Notes: a model not told the origin generated them from the letters alone. A DNA stretch of 64,000 nucleotides from Prosthecobacter sp. (GCF_020439865.1 NZ_JAGRPF010000102.1:1-64000); one strand, 5' to 3'; shown: positions 55,801-63,819, counted from the first letter of the stretch. Numbers and translations: made by a program.

Positions 55801-58800
55801 GATGGTGTTCACTCCGCTGCTGATGGCGAGCGTGCCGCCGCTGATGATTGGTGTGGTGAGCGCGTTGTTGGTGGTGACCGTTACCGGCGCTGAGGACGTC
55901 AGCGTCAGCACACTGCCCGTCGGGATGCTCACCGTCGGGTTGCCGGTGCCCGCAGTGTTGTCGAAGGTGATGCTATTGAGCGTATTGTCCAGCAACGAGC
56001 CTCCCGCGAGCGTGAGAGTGGAACTGCCGGTGAGCGTCACATCGTTCGACGAATCAATCTGGCCGTTGTTGGCCACCATCGTGACCGTTGCATTGTTGAT
56101 CTGCAGGCCGCCGGCGGGAATAACGGTGGTGAACAGGCCGCCTTCCAGACGCAGCGTGCCCTGCGCCACCGTGGTGCCACCCGTGTAGGTGTTTGCGTTG
56201 GTCAGCGTGAGCGTGGCAGCTCCTGATTTGACCAGCGCGGTGGCACCCTGGATGACGGAATTGATCGTGATCGTGTTCTGGTTGTTGTAAACGATGAGCT
56301 CGCTCACTCCACTGGTGATCACGCCTGGCACCAACAAGGTACCGATAGTGGTCGAGTTGTTGTTGTTGCTGCGCAGGATGCCTCCGAGTTCGAGATGCAG
56401 GACATCGGTCGAGTTGGTGAACTCGAGGTCATTGGTGAAGCCCCCCATGAAGCGAAGAAGGCCGGTGGTGGTCGTGCCGGCGGAGAGCGTCGTGGTCAAT
56501 GCCGCGGCGGAACCCATGCCGAGGTTGGTGATGTTGCCGCTGCCGAAGCCGGCGTCATAGCCGACGAAACCGCCGTAGCCGACCCAGCCGACGCCGTTCG
56601 TCTGATTGTAGGCGGCGTAGTCGCTGGTATTGCCGATCGCCCACGCACCAAGCGCTCCATTGGCCACGGTGGTCAGCGGCGTGGTGATGATGAGCTTGGC
56701 ATTGGTGCCTTCGGAACCCAGGTTCGTTCCGGTGAAATTGATGGTGGTTCCCGCACTGCGGGTCAGGCTGGCGATGGTGAGCTGCGCAGTGGCGATGGCT
56801 CCCGACCCGACGCCGCCAGTGTTGACCGTGATCGTGTTTGCACCTTTAAAGACACTCACCGCGCCGAGGGTCTCCGTCGTCATGTCCTGCACTTTGCCGT
56901 CGAAACGAATCGTGCCGTCGCGCAGCGTGATCGCGCTGGCGTCGTTGATGCGGTCGGAGACGGACGTCTGGAGACTGCTGTTGTTGTTGAGATACAGTGT
57001 CGCGTTGCGGATCGTGATCGCCGAGGTGTTCAGAATCGTCGCGTCGTTCTCGAGCGTCAGCGTGCCGCCCATCAACGTGGTCGAGCCGGTGTAGGTCTGC
57101 GGCCCTTCGAAGGTGAGCGTGTTGCCACCAATGCGCGCCAAACTCACCTGCCCGGTGATCTCCGTCGCGAAAGTCGTGCTGCCGCCGTTCATGTTCGTCA
57201 CGAGCAAGGCCGCCCCGCCCGTGGACGTGATGGTGCCGCCCGTGCCCGGCAGCACGCCGGGATCGGTCAGTTGCGCGACGAACTGCACGTTGCCGTTGAG
57301 GTCGAGCGTGGACCCGGCGTTCATGTTGAGAAGCTGGTTCGGGAACATCGCGTTCAGCCCGACATTCAGCTTGAGCGTCCCATTGAGAAGGTTGGTCGTG
57401 CTCGTGATGAAGGTCGGCGTGTTAAGGTTGAGCGTACCGCCCTGCGCCTTGGCCCATCCAGACGTGCCGAGCAACGTGCTGTTCACGTCCAGCGCCGTCC
57501 CGGTCGCGACCTGAATATGGCCTGTGAGCGCGGCAAACTGAACAAGGCTCACATTGAGTGAATTGTTTCCACCGGTGTTCAGGATCGCCGCCGCGCTCAG
57601 CGTCAGCGTCCGGTCTGCTCCACTGAGGCTGATCCCGGTGCCGTTGAGTTTGATCGCATTGACGGTCTTGTCGACGGTGAGCCCGACACTGGCCGTCACG
57701 TCCATGGTGTCGGTGCTGGCCGCGGAATTGATGCTGCCCGCGTTGTAGCCGGAAAACGCCTTCACACCGAACTCGCCGTTGGCGTCCGTCGTGGCGTCGT
57801 AGGTGGCAAAATCACTGCCAATGTAGGTCCGCGGCATCATGCCGTTAATGAAGGCGTTGCCGGTGGGATCCGTTGCAAACTGAACACGATTGATGCTGCC
57901 AAGATCGGCGATGCCGATCAAGTTCAGCGAGGAACCGGTGTTGGGGAATGACACCGAGTCGAATTCGATCTTGTTCACGCCCGTGCCACCTGATCCGTCA
58001 GTCATGGTGATGTAGGTCTGCACGCTGTTCAGCGTGAGAGGACCCGCGTTGTGGGCAGAACCATCCGCATCCCCGATGATGTCGAGCGTGCCGCCCTGAC
58101 CCGCGAACGCTCCGGCGCTGCTGAGGCGGCCGGACGGGTTGTCGCCGCCCGAGTTGTCGAGCCGGATGATGCCCGTCGGATTGAGTGCGAACGTGCCGTT
58201 GTTCCACGAGCCGTTCGTTCCGCTGAGAATGACGAGGTTGCGATTGACCGTCAACGTGCCGGTCGCCGTCGCCGCACTGGTCAGCTCCAACGAACCCACA
58301 CCCGAAAAGGCCAGACCGCCCGCGCCGGCACCGCCATTTGCCACCACCCCGGTGATCGATGTGACGCCCGAACCGCGAATAGTCAGCGTGCGTCCGGTGT
58401 CGTTTTGCGAGAGGTTGAGTGTACCCGAAATCGTGAGGGTCTTGCCGGGATCGAGTTCGTTGAGCAGGAATCGATTCCCATTGTTGTTCACCAACCCTCC
58501 GGCGAGTTCGATGTTCTGGCTCCCGGCAATGGTTGCCTGATTGCCGTTCAGCAGCACAGAATTCTGAATGGCGTTCGCCCCCGTCAGATCGATTGCGGAA
58601 GTGAAGGTGCCGCCGTTGAGCTGCACGGTGTTAGCCGCGGTCCCGAGGCCCTGCGTGTTGTTTACGATGAGCGTGCCCTGACCCAGGATGAGTCCACCGG
58701 TGAACGTATTGGCGCCCCCCAGCGTGAAGGAGGCGTTGTCCCCGATGCGAATATCCAAGATCGTTGTGTTGGCGCCGGTGGCATCCTGGATTTCGCCGTT

Positions 58801-61800
58801 CCACACGGTGGAGCCGAAACCGCGCATAAAGATGGTGCGGGTATTCGCCTTGAAGTTGACAAGGTTGCCGTTGACCGTCAAAACCGCGCCGTTTTCGAGG
58901 GCGTTGGTGATGGTTTGGTCGTTGTTGCCTGTGCCCATCTGATAAGGGCCGTTGAGGGTGATGTCGTACATTCCGGCGAAAACCGCACCGGCGTTGTTGT
59001 TGTGAAACACGGGCTGGCTGAGGGTCAGGCCAGCCGGGTCGGTGGCGAAAATGCCGCCATTGGAGATGTTGAGTCCGCCGAACTGGATAGTGGTCCCAGC
59101 GGCAACCGTGCGCGCGGTGGAAAGGGTGACGTTCGACCCACTGATGGCCGTGATGATGTCGCCGTAGCCGATGCCGTTGCCATTCACATACATCCCCGGT
59201 GTCAGACCGGCGGTGCTCGAAACTGTCAGGGTCGTGGAACTGCCGCTGGTGACACCCGTGGTGACAACGCCCGCAGCGCCCAGCGATCCGCTGCCCGCCA
59301 GACCGAGAAGGCCGCCGTCTGCTCGCACACCACCGGTGAAGGTGTTTGCCGTATTGCCCAAAATCCAAACGCCGCCATCGAACTTGGCCAGTACCAGGCC
59401 AGCAGTCCCACTGCCGTCGCCAATCACCGAGTTGATCGTATTTCCATCCGTATTGATGCCGCGCAGTTCCATGAACAAGGTGAAATTCCCCGTCTTGTTG
59501 TTGTTGAAATTGTTCAGGACGAGCGCCCCGCTGCCGGAGCTGTCGATGCGGTAAGTGCGGGCCGCAGACAAGGCGGTCGTGAAGTTGATGGCACGGGTGG
59601 TTGTTTCACCGGAACCCACATAGAGGAGTTGCTGGGTGGTGTTGCCGGTGAAGTTCAGGGAACCGCCACCGACATTGGTGCCGAGACTCGAGGAAGTGGC
59701 CCCTGCCGCACCAATGGAGGTCACGATCAAGGCACCGCTGCTCAGAATGCTGGTGTTGCCGTTGTAGGTATTGGCCCCGCCCAGGATCAGGTTGCCGCCG
59801 CCGGTGACGTTGAGCGCACCCGTGCCGGTGCTGTTGCTGATGACGCCTGAGACGGTGGCGTAGTCCAATGCGGTGAATCCATTGTCATCCACCTGGATGG
59901 TGCGAGTGCCGCCATTCAGATCGATTCCGTTTCGGAAATCTACGTCAGCCCACGAGGTGTTGGAACTCAGGAACAGCGTCTGTGTGCCCCCCGTGCCGAC
60001 GAAACCACCTGATCCCCACTGGAGCGTGGCTCCAGCGCCGCCGAGATTGACCACCAACGGAGCCGTAGAAGCGGCAAACCCGCCACCTCCTGTCGAGCCC
60101 CCCCAAGTGACGCTGCCCGCTGTGGCAGTCGCGGCAACTGAGCGGTCAAAAACCCCCTTGGTCTGGAGAACCCCAGAGCCGGTGGTCAGTCCTAAAACGA
60201 GGGCGCTGGTCGTCGGAAGCGTACGCGTGAGAGCGGAACCATCGTCCCCCACCCGCAGGACACCACCATTGATGGTCGTGTTGCCGGTGTAGTCGTTGCC
60301 AGTGTTGGTCAGGATCCAGAGGCTGCCGTCGGACTTGGTGAATGAAAGCGCTCCGCCGTTCGGGTTGTCGGTGAGCCGCAGGTTCATCTCGTTGTCGCCA
60401 TTGGAATCGCCTCGCAGAGTCAGCGTCCGCGCCCCAGTGCCAGAGAAGCGCACATCCCCCGGGTTATTGAAGATGAGGGTCGCTCCACTGGCGACATTTT
60501 CGCGATTGGGACCGCCAAACCGAGGATCCGAAAAGATCGTACCGTTACCCGCCAGCGTGAAAAGGCGGTTGATGCTCACCGAGGGCGTGTCTGTGGGCTG
60601 ATAGAACGTGCCATCCGAGCCCCGGTAGTAAAGCACACCGCCGTTGAAGACGAGGCTCGCTGCGTTGGTATCGTCGTTCGTCGCATCGCCCGTTCCGAGG
60701 CCGCTCGCCACACCAATGTCGGCCAACGAAGTGACAATGTAGTTGCCGGCATTGATCTCCACACCGCCGCTGAAAGTTTGCGGACCTTGAATGCGGAAAC
60801 TGCCCGAGCCGTTTTTCACCAGCGTAATTGCGCCTGCAATCGTGCCTGTGAAAAGGCTGCTGGCGTTCGCATTGCCCACACGAAGAGAGGCCAGGGCGCC
60901 ACTGTTGATGATGGAACCAGCGCCATTGAGTTCGTCAATAGAACCGGTCGATGAAGCCGTCGAACCGAGGCTGTTGCCGTTCAAGTCGAGGGTCGCCCCC
61001 TGTCTCAGGGCCACGTCCATGCTGGTCGCGCCTAGCCGCGCACCGGTCCCCAGTTGCACCACGCCTTCATTGATGGACACCTTGCCGGTCCCTGAGGCAC
61101 CGGCATTGGCGGCGCCGAGAACCAGCGTGCCCGCACCCAGTTTGGTCCAACCACCCGTCGAAGACGCAAGGATTGGCGTGTTTAGATTTAGCGTATCTCC
61201 TGCGCCATCGGTGCGAAACACCAAGTCGCCGGACCCACCGGAGGTGATGCCCGAACCACCGCTGATAGTGACCGTGCTGCCGCCTGTAACGAGGATACCG
61301 CCGGCGGTATTCGCGCCATTGTTGATGGTCAGCGTTTGCGCGGCCGCCAGAGTCAGGGCGCGTGTGTCGTTGAATTTGATCCCCGCGTTGATGGTGGCAT
61401 CGAGCTGGGCAGCGATATCGGCGGTGTTGACAAGATAAGGTGTTGTGTTGCCGCCCACCAAGCTCGCTCCGGTGGCTTCAGTCGTGTAAGTCGCTGCTGT
61501 CACCGCGCTGCTGGAGGCAAAGTCAGCACCGTTGTAGAACAGATGCGCATCCAAGATGCCGCTGGTGTCCGACGCACCCGTGAGGGTGATCGAACTGCCT
61601 GCATCAGTGACGAAGTTGATCCCCGCACCTGCCGAAATCGTGCCAAGGGAACTGAAAGTCAGAGCCGCACTGCCGCCGCTGCCAGAAACCGCTGCAACTG
61701 TACCGGCACCCGCGGTGGCCACCAGCGCTCCGACCGTTTCCGAACTGGCGTTAGCACCGTCTCCCACGTATGCAAAAGTACCGCCCGCCGAATTGGTGAA

Positions 61801-63819
61801 GAGACTGGCATCAAATGTGATGCTGTTCGCATCCGGCAATACATTGACCGAACTGCCCGAGAACGTATCGGCCAAGGCGAGGATGCCCTCGGTGATCGTG
61901 GTCGAACCCGTGTAGGTGTTCGCTCCCAACAACGCCCAGGTGCCGGAACCGAACTTCAATACCGACGTCGTATTCGTGCCACTGTTGTCAGGAATTGCAC
62001 TGGTGATGAGATTGTTGCCGGTGTTTGATCCACCCAAAGTCAAAGTCTTGATGCCCGCCCCCGTAGCGGAGATGGTGCCAGCAATCGTCACCGGTCCGGT
62101 CCCGTTCGACAGGATGATGGCCCCGCCCGTGGTGCCGGTCAGGCGCAGGTTCTTGGTCAGCGTTTCGGCGGCACCGGTGTATTCCAGTGCGCCGGTGACC
62201 GTGGTGGCACCGATGTTCAACTGGGCGGTGTTGTTGTTGATGGCCCCAAAAGATCCGATCGACAGCGTACCCGCGTTCACATTGGTGGCACCTGTGTAGG
62301 TGCTGGCCGTACCCTCGAGCCAAAAGATGCCGTTGCCGCTCTTGGTCAGCGCGTGCCCCGCCCCCTCGCCAAGGTAGCTGCCAGTAATCCGCGTGTTGCC
62401 ATTGCCGCCCACAGTGAACGTGCGCGCCGTACCTTCGTTATGCCGGATCGAGCCATCGAAGGTGAGACGGCCGTCGGCATTGTTGACGAACGCCGCATTG
62501 GCGGCACTGCCCCAGGTCGTGGTGCCGCCAGCACCATTCGATGCGCTGATCCAGAAGTTGTAGCCATTGCGATTGTCGAAAGTCAGCGTGCCCGACTCCA
62601 TTGTCAGGTTGCCAAACTTGATGGTCTCATTGAGACCGCTGCCATCGAAGGCACGAGTTGCGTACATGCGTGCATTGATATTGTTGCGGATGTAGACATT
62701 TCGCGTGTCGAAATTCGGCGCGTCCGTGTGGATTTCCAAGAAACCACCGCTGGCGAAATCAATCGCGCGGTTGCTGGTGCTGACCCCCAAGGCACCATTG
62801 TCAGACACGCGAATGGTGCCGCTGTCGGGTCGAATCGTCTCGCGGAAGTCGTTGTTGGGATTTGTCAGCCACAACGTGCTGGCCAAGGGGCCCCCACTGC
62901 TCTTGATCAATCGATCAGTTCCCGTGTCGAAACCGGACACCTGTCCGTTGACGATGATGTTGCCGTTGCCGAGGAAGTAATTGACCGCCGAGGCGCCAAG
63001 ATAAACGTCACCATTGACGGTGGTGGTGCCATAAGTGGCAACAAACCGCCCTTCCGAGGCCGGCCCGGAGAGGTTGATGTCACCGTTGAAGATGTTGCTG
63101 CCCACGCTCACCAAGCCGCCGGAAGCATTGACCGCACCCGGTCCGCGGCCGCTGATGCTGATCTCGCGCGTCATCGTGACCGGTCCAGAGTTGCCGTCCA
63201 CCACGAGCTGCCCGCCCGTGAAGCCGGGATTCCCGGTGTTGGCGATGCCATTGATGGAGATGGTGCTGGTGGAGGCACCGAGCTGACCTTCGTTCGTGAT
63301 CACCAGGGCACCAGCGTTGATAACGGTGTCACCAGTGTAGCTGTTGGAGTTGTTGCCGAGGAACAATGTGCCGTTGCCCACCTTTGTCAGGCCGGAGGTA
63401 CCGGCAATGAGGGAACCGATGGTTGCATGAGTGAACGCCGCCACATCCACCCGAGCCAGGTCGCTAAGGGTCAGCGTGTCGCCTGTGATCAAGTAATCTG
63501 TCGTGGTGAACGTCAACCCGCCCGCCGTAATGGCCTCGCCAAGTGTCACTGTCCCCGCAGTGCCACTAAAGAGCGCCGTGTCATTGCCTGCATTGGTCCA
63601 AGCCTGCATAGCGCCTCCATTGTCCCAAAGATTCGATGCAGTTTGATCCCATGTTCCAGTGCCGCCGGTGGGACTGCCGGTGGTACCATCAGCATCCCAA
63701 AGAATGGTTGCTCCTTGAACTTGAAGGGTCCAGAACGGAAAAAACACCGCCAGTAAGACGCAGACGGGACGTTTGAGATGACGACGAAGAAGGTTCAATA
63801 AGACGCTGGATTGCTTCAT
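43849..63819 (-). CDS. Giant PEP-CTERM autotransporter-associated beta-strand repeat protein
   Basis: An uninterrupted 6656-codon frame. The N-terminus has an unusually long basic signal region (MKQSSVLLNLLRRHLKRPVC) and then hydrophobic CVLLAVFFPFWTLQVQGA. Its body consists of beta-strand repeats of the PATR (PF12951) type: 'LTKSGNGTL.LGN..TYTGGTTVNAGTL.L', of which I count around thirty by eye, in a Gly/Thr/Ser/Asn-rich, nearly Cys-free sequence. The C-terminus carries the PEP-CTERM signature: VPEPSRTVLLLLGLMGL, then FGRRRRR (last 27 residues). This is the exosortase sorting tail, so the protein should be exported, processed and linked to the surface. There is no beta-barrel translocator, unlike true autotransporters. 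A likely adhesin or surface-fibre protein; function inferred. Confidence 0.93.
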   Translation of the reverse strand: MKQSSVLLNLLRRHLKRPVCVLLAVFFPFWTLQVQGATILWDADGTTGSPTGGTGTWDQTASNLWDNGGAMQAWTNAGNDTALFSGTAGTVTLGEAITAGGLTFTTTDYLITGDTLTLSDLARVDVAAFTHATIGSLIAGTSGLTKVGNGTLFLGNNSNSYTGDTVINAGALVITNEGQLGASTSTISINGIANTGNPGFTGGQLVVDGNSGPVTMTREISISGRGPGAVNASGGLVSVGSNIFNGDINLSGPASEGRFVATYGTTTVNGDVYLGASAVNYFLGNGNIIVNGQVSGFDTGTDRLIKSSGGPLASTLWLTNPNNDFRETIRPDSGTIRVSDNGALGVSTSNRAIDFASGGFLEIHTDAPNFDTRNVYIRNNINARMYATRAFDGSGLNETIKFGNLTMESGTLTFDNRNGYNFWISASNGAGGTTTWGSAANAAFVNNADGRLTFDGSIRHNEGTARTFTVGGNGNTRITGSYLGEGAGHALTKSGNGIFWLEGTASTYTGATNVNAGTLSIGSFGAINNNTAQLNIGATTVTGALEYTGAAETLTKNLRLTGTTGGAIILSNGTGPVTIAGTISATGAGIKTLTLGGSNTGNNLITSAIPDNSGTNTTSVLKFGSGTWALLGANTYTGSTTITEGILALADTFSGSSVNVLPDANSITFDASLFTNSAGGTFAYVGDGANASSETVGALVATAGAGTVAAVSGSGGSAALTFSSLGTISAGAGINFVTDAGSSITLTGASDTSGILDAHLFYNGADFASSSAVTAATYTTEATGASLVGGNTTPYLVNTADIAAQLDATINAGIKFNDTRALTLAAAQTLTINNGANTAGGILVTGGSTVTISGGSGITSGGSGDLVFRTDGAGDTLNLNTPILASSTGGWTKLGAGTLVLGAANAGASGTGKVSINEGVVQLGTGARLGATSMDVALRQGATLDLNGNSLGSTASSTGSIDELNGAGSIINSGALASLRVGNANASSLFTGTIAGAITLVKNGSGSFRIQGPQTFSGGVEINAGNYIVTSLADIGVASGLGTGDATNDDTNAASLVFNGGVLYYRGSDGTFYQPTDTPSVSINRLFTLAGNGTIFSDPRFGGPNRENVASGATLIFNNPGDVRFSGTGARTLTLRGDSNGDNEMNLRLTDNPNGGALSFTKSDGSLWILTNTGNDYTGNTTINGGVLRVGDDGSALTRTLPTTSALVLGLTTGSGVLQTKGVFDRSVAATATAGSVTWGGSTGGGGFAASTAPLVVNLGGAGATLQWGSGGFVGTGGTQTLFLSSNTSWADVDFRNGIDLNGGTRTIQVDDNGFTALDYATVSGVISNSTGTGALNVTGGGNLILGGANTYNGNTSILSSGALIVTSIGAAGATSSSLGTNVGGGSLNFTGNTTQQLLYVGSGETTTRAINFTTALSAARTYRIDSSGSGALVLNNFNNNKTGNFTLFMELRGINTDGNTINSVIGDGSGTAGLVLAKFDGGVWILGNTANTFTGGVRADGGLLGLAGSGSLGAAGVVTTGVTSGSSTTLTVSSTAGLTPGMYVNGNGIGYGDIITAISGSNVTLSTARTVAAGTTIQFGGLNISNGGIFATDPAGLTLSQPVFHNNNAGAVFAGMYDITLNGPYQMGTGNNDQTITNALENGAVLTVNGNLVNFKANTRTIFMRGFGSTVWNGEIQDATGANTTILDIRIGDNASFTLGGANTFTGGLILGQGTLIVNNTQGLGTAANTVQLNGGTFTSAIDLTGANAIQNSVLLNGNQATIAGSQNIELAGGLVNNNGNRFLLNELDPGKTLTISGTLNLSQNDTGRTLTIRGSGVTSITGVVANGGAGAGGLAFSGVGSLELTSAATATGTLTVNRNLVILSGTNGSWNNGTFALNPTGIIRLDNSGGDNPSGRLSSAGAFAGQGGTLDIIGDADGSAHNAGPLTLNSVQTYITMTDGSGGTGVNKIEFDSVSFPNTGSSLNLIGIADLGSINRVQFATDPTGNAFINGMMPRTYIGSDFATYDATTDANGEFGVKAFSGYNAGSINSAASTDTMDVTASVGLTVDKTVNAIKLNGTGISLSGADRTLTLSAAAILNTGGNNSLNVSLVQFAALTGHIQVATGTALDVNSTLLGTSGWAKAQGGTLNLNTPTFITSTTNLLNGTLKLNVGLNAMFPNQLLNMNAGSTLDLNGNVQFVAQLTDPGVLPGTGGTITSTGGAALLVTNMNGGSTTFATEITGQVSLARIGGNTLTFEGPQTYTGSTTLMGGTLTLENDATILNTSAITIRNATLYLNNNSSLQTSVSDRINDASAITLRDGTIRFDGKVQDMTTETLGAVSVFKGANTITVNTGGVGSGAIATAQLTIASLTRSAGTTINFTGTNLGSEGTNAKLIITTPLTTVANGALGAWAIGNTSDYAAYNQTNGVGWVGYGGFVGYDAGFGSGNITNLGMGSAAALTTTLSAGTTTTGLLRFMGGFTNDLEFTNSTDVLHLELGGILRSNNNNSTTIGTLLVPGVITSGVSELIVYNNQNTITINSVIQGATALVKSGAATLTLTNANTYTGGTTVAQGTLRLEGGLFTTVIPAGGLQINNATVTMVANNGQIDSSNDVTLTGSSTLTLAGGSLLDNTLNSITFDNTAGTGNPTVSIPTGSVLTLTSSAPVTVTTNNALTTPIISGGTLAISSGVNTISVEAPNIDGTVYTGIHRSLEISSVISGIGSSITKSGAGLVEFSGQSTFTGGINVTGGGIVLGANSSGTVANTLVSGPLGRGDVTMAAGTTLFVDDSSRTVGNAFNWTSTTVNPVFNNIGTSTDTMTLNGNLTFGTLGVGGLVANVVTPYLNVVLGGAITGIGSVTDIGGVAGVNTITKAGPGNIIGLNITGISNTANINLEGLTNGNVFTLFHDGDGTSRVETINLGTVTFEPVNGANLSLTIGRAGSGYYFPTATFKTLALTGLTSSVLPNGITLTNNNNYGLDIPNNIALASGNNWTVNNANTSLQPAGLILSGVLSGSTDLTKSGNGTLVLGNALNSFIGTIDITNGTVEAASNTAFGDFANIIQIGSNSLAEGLRISGTFATSRIINLNAASSGIDVTGANVFTLNNAFTFATATNALRKNDLGTLVLTQAQAGWDGDLTIGQGVLRITDGAALGTTTGKLIINNVGASLELPGGVTVADDIRIASTNNSSSNGPNSSGAIHSTGGVNTLTGAITIDTTTTDSNSRSGTLTADLGSTLNVEGGIVLGLGTGGSNRDNWIGFGGEGTINLTTTGITRTGANGVGTLTKFGSGTLNIQVANAFNSQQVVIKSGTLSINGAGTIGASTISAPGTVYLNPTGVLVLNNSGTPVNNRLSGRNINISGADLTIIGDSGAATSETVGTFTLREGTSYLTFDADAAQQLDFTTGTVARSAQATLIVRGDNLGDAAGAGVATIKGGAYVFIGQTGGTGSTNKSILPWAYGDTSLTGEGTFFLTADSAAAGANTGTNILRPLTAGEQSSTLTVNDNVNLTTNETLSSLTTINSLRLDAGGGVSLNYVPLTLDSGGMIVLAGNTGITGFSGVSYLTTTSNRELDIHTVGDLILTIPIAGTTGALTKSGPGTLTLAAGNTNHSTVMVNDGILKLGGGDQTILPGRNMWVNEGGILDLNGTVQQVNILESRQSAVLARNDAHIGGGTVINSSGTQATLAMAGSSSIFAGSIQGDIAVVRSNAANTTNDWNLYADQTYAGPTLFNGGRVILNNGGRLSATTSIELTNATLLITASANSTEPGNLTDRINDAATISLRGSMLQLRSVPAVYTTETFGAVTLGEGNSIIDFAEGGSAVNQTDATFLSLDRAAGSHATVRFLNIDATPNDDERLFINTLNGVATTNLGDGLSNNLIGGWAIFEREFASYIPGQGVGGLNTQGFAGYSPNVLDEGLATDNIRIVLPNGGLITTLTANRTVNSLNIQAPTTSTDDSTLDLGGNTLTLASGGLILSPVATTALFNNIAVLNGNLTAGTTAAPADLYLHALSWFNGQADNTGNADVRIGANIVDNAAGGSVTLVIDATVGRGTLLTTNDLFINGSNTYTGGTFVNAGQVRLNNGSADGTTTFAVPGDLTITGGYSSNAGSLYNDRTSTVFLEFDSQINEAATVTIMGGAILDLNGNNQTVANLVFNNHGGTTPQVTTGVGTLTVTGSSITASGQNVSSNATSTVNGKLALGSATTTITVNPVEWNSTVLNPILPNLIINASIEGEDIIKAGGGVLRLSGANAWTGNFDLQAGGLLLGNNSALSSGNLTIGNNTFLSSTADNRVIANDFTISGNFSLSDVFNLTLNGSTTLAAGNHTITVDMATKSLTLGGIITGSGSITKAGDGILVLGNNSNAYTGATTVNDGILRYGTVDAVPTGTALTVNEGGLVDITNGGSVVTVGSLAGNSATQGGVIYTGATSGTITFTAGANNTSTVFGGVIANAAGSTLNFVKAGTGTLTLGGLNAYNGSTTVRNGRLIALSVGGSSPLGTSQSLIMGGGSTSGILQIGDSSAPLDLTFTSLASAGTGTANQIVSGNAAMSTLTFNLSAISTFAGNIGGAGANEGNFNLVKDGPLSLVINGSGTSTYVGTTTVSGGKLFMGSTGAFPTTTTSLSVADGAQFALTGTSNVANQVYGFSGTGNRVTVGSSTGGALGFGIDGLFNTQLNIATGQTLTVNGTMTTAVYVNGTPTAGQDYVLINGVDAASISASGSFDLNPYVFNGGAFTYTLRLDSGVGGGGADQLVLTPTAATAATDAWWKGDLSGLGLGAWAATLSGTSNWDTDASSGIDTQVAPDSGSIVHFSATGAANFNTTLGANMTIKELIFHTGNAATTIGSSNGINTLSILGNTGSPTTGITLETGVGNVGISAIVALLQDQSWNIEDTARTLTLSGGLTGTTRTLTVNDLVTNAGSLIFSGTAATMTGTLAMNTGILVFDDTGSLNSGLNVVLGTGTTAATLQVGNTTAATEAIIGGLSNGAFAGSKVVGGNAAISTLSIGPASGSTTFSGALGGGGTNENNFNLEKTGAGTQIIDGAATYAGTTVVREGTLQLGSSSAFAPAGNLSVFANANTTATMDFNGKNYTVVGNVTLGGGVNGIAQFLDSAVTKGLITLPGNIVYDATNDPGAAVIGVNIDASGANSTITVGDSVNAAADLTLNGTYTITSNNSLTFNGAGSGVINGNISILNGTGTTKDVNFSSTGEWTINAKIEVTDVIQINTGVVNATVGESLDASNDVVVDGTGVQGSAIVNISSTSQVHTGDDIFIQNGGQINVTTSGGIGTGTDQLLIGNSASASAGAAGLLNLVSANISIGANGLLLGNGTNIGNITGTGIITTAGSKDLRNGSIDAGITLAGNGQIYKQNSQTVTFSGDRDVASTGNTNIREGNLILDYTTNNNSKIGAVLNLGLQGVTTDATLTLNGNASTATVQSVASTTILPGITTLALNNGLAQTLTLNLGAFTRSVVGGVLAFEYSTTDAKATSTSPAGTLGFATVKTGAGTERFAAIDGSGDIVQATFVTQNDPSAWISGQDIIIDGAVTGLPADCTTISSLTFTSTSASTLTISANNQLQISSGGIMVDAGLGAVDMKIVGGELFGSASGPLGEIIVHQNNALGALIIDSNIVNSAGITKTGIGRLVLSGDNSFIANGSQLNINEGIVELSGGNAIADNAGVFMRTGTTLAITSGSSETVGHLATTSGAVSIILGTAGQLTINQTANTTYTGVFTGGTNSVFTLNGSTFNFNMNATTTTAFTGSVVINSGLLQLSGNGRLANAKAFTINKGGNLLLDNNGGTRSGDRILGTATITLNSADGSFSGETRPRGLAIRSDQDSTNSEAVGVVTAASGASYVTLEATTANDDPDLQMTNLLRSNSATLNVRGTNLGTTNTQRAQFEITNAGNQTAFINTLVGGGGAAASKTISIVPWAIGQTFTGGLADTHMGNSLVTYVSGAGIRPLDLTTEYSTFSGAGGSTDNVRENLSADLTGLTTQTVNSLVINKNSTGAGTINVTGAGAGNTLTNTSGTFLFTQNTGAAASTVHSVILGGFVDGIQTAGGEYVFFVVNPSSATNTATLTATVASPLNTTGASVTKSGRGTLEFTAVNTYTGGTTVNEGTLLIHDNDNIGGTGAGTQGDITLAGGALSLASDYADDLGGRDLVILSGGGTIDTGALSVVATDLAISGSGDLTKLGTGTLQLAGTTATTHTGLTTVKAGTVELNNTTGNALGTGGVLISTSTAVATVKLLASNQIADTASVELTATSGFNARFDLNDFNETIGGLTMSSATTGGATVRTGATGVLTVAGDITFNNNRVNDGSTTEYQMLITGSGSLATRSTDGILDLGGTSRTITVQTTQTNPSRNDAVIETVIQNGGIIKEGSRALILSAANTYTGDTTVNNGELNLRSTGSLSTGAVTVSKDFGSLTDAAVLSGNGTIGGAVTIGDGDCGIGILAVGTGTGTGANYGVNASGTMTLTAADTALTVGNGSQIQMEVSSPTNGTTVTFINGQYEFNGGTYATAADLFNSVADNGGAAGADGLEALAIWNVAPTSSTNHDFLNLTGANSSLSVGTRASATFGDGSIVVSNVGFSGASYGQVFNLIDWQAMTNIGGTFTTGSSAFYDASSNVSAGDLDLLGLGVGLGWDVSAFSQYGIIVVVPEPSRTVLLLLGLMGLMFGRRRRRTV

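Noticed and set aside
58051..59850. Plus-strand ORF (599 aa) inside the giant gene
   Set aside because: It is opposite the PATR repeats and is made of Arg/Ala/Gly-rich shadow sequence. The same applies to the other plus-strand ORFs at 44000-63800.
44000..63800. Repeated nucleotide pattern that might suggest a CRISPR array or satellite
   Set aside because: The spacing and sequence vary, and everything reads as one protein frame of degenerate beta-strand repeats.
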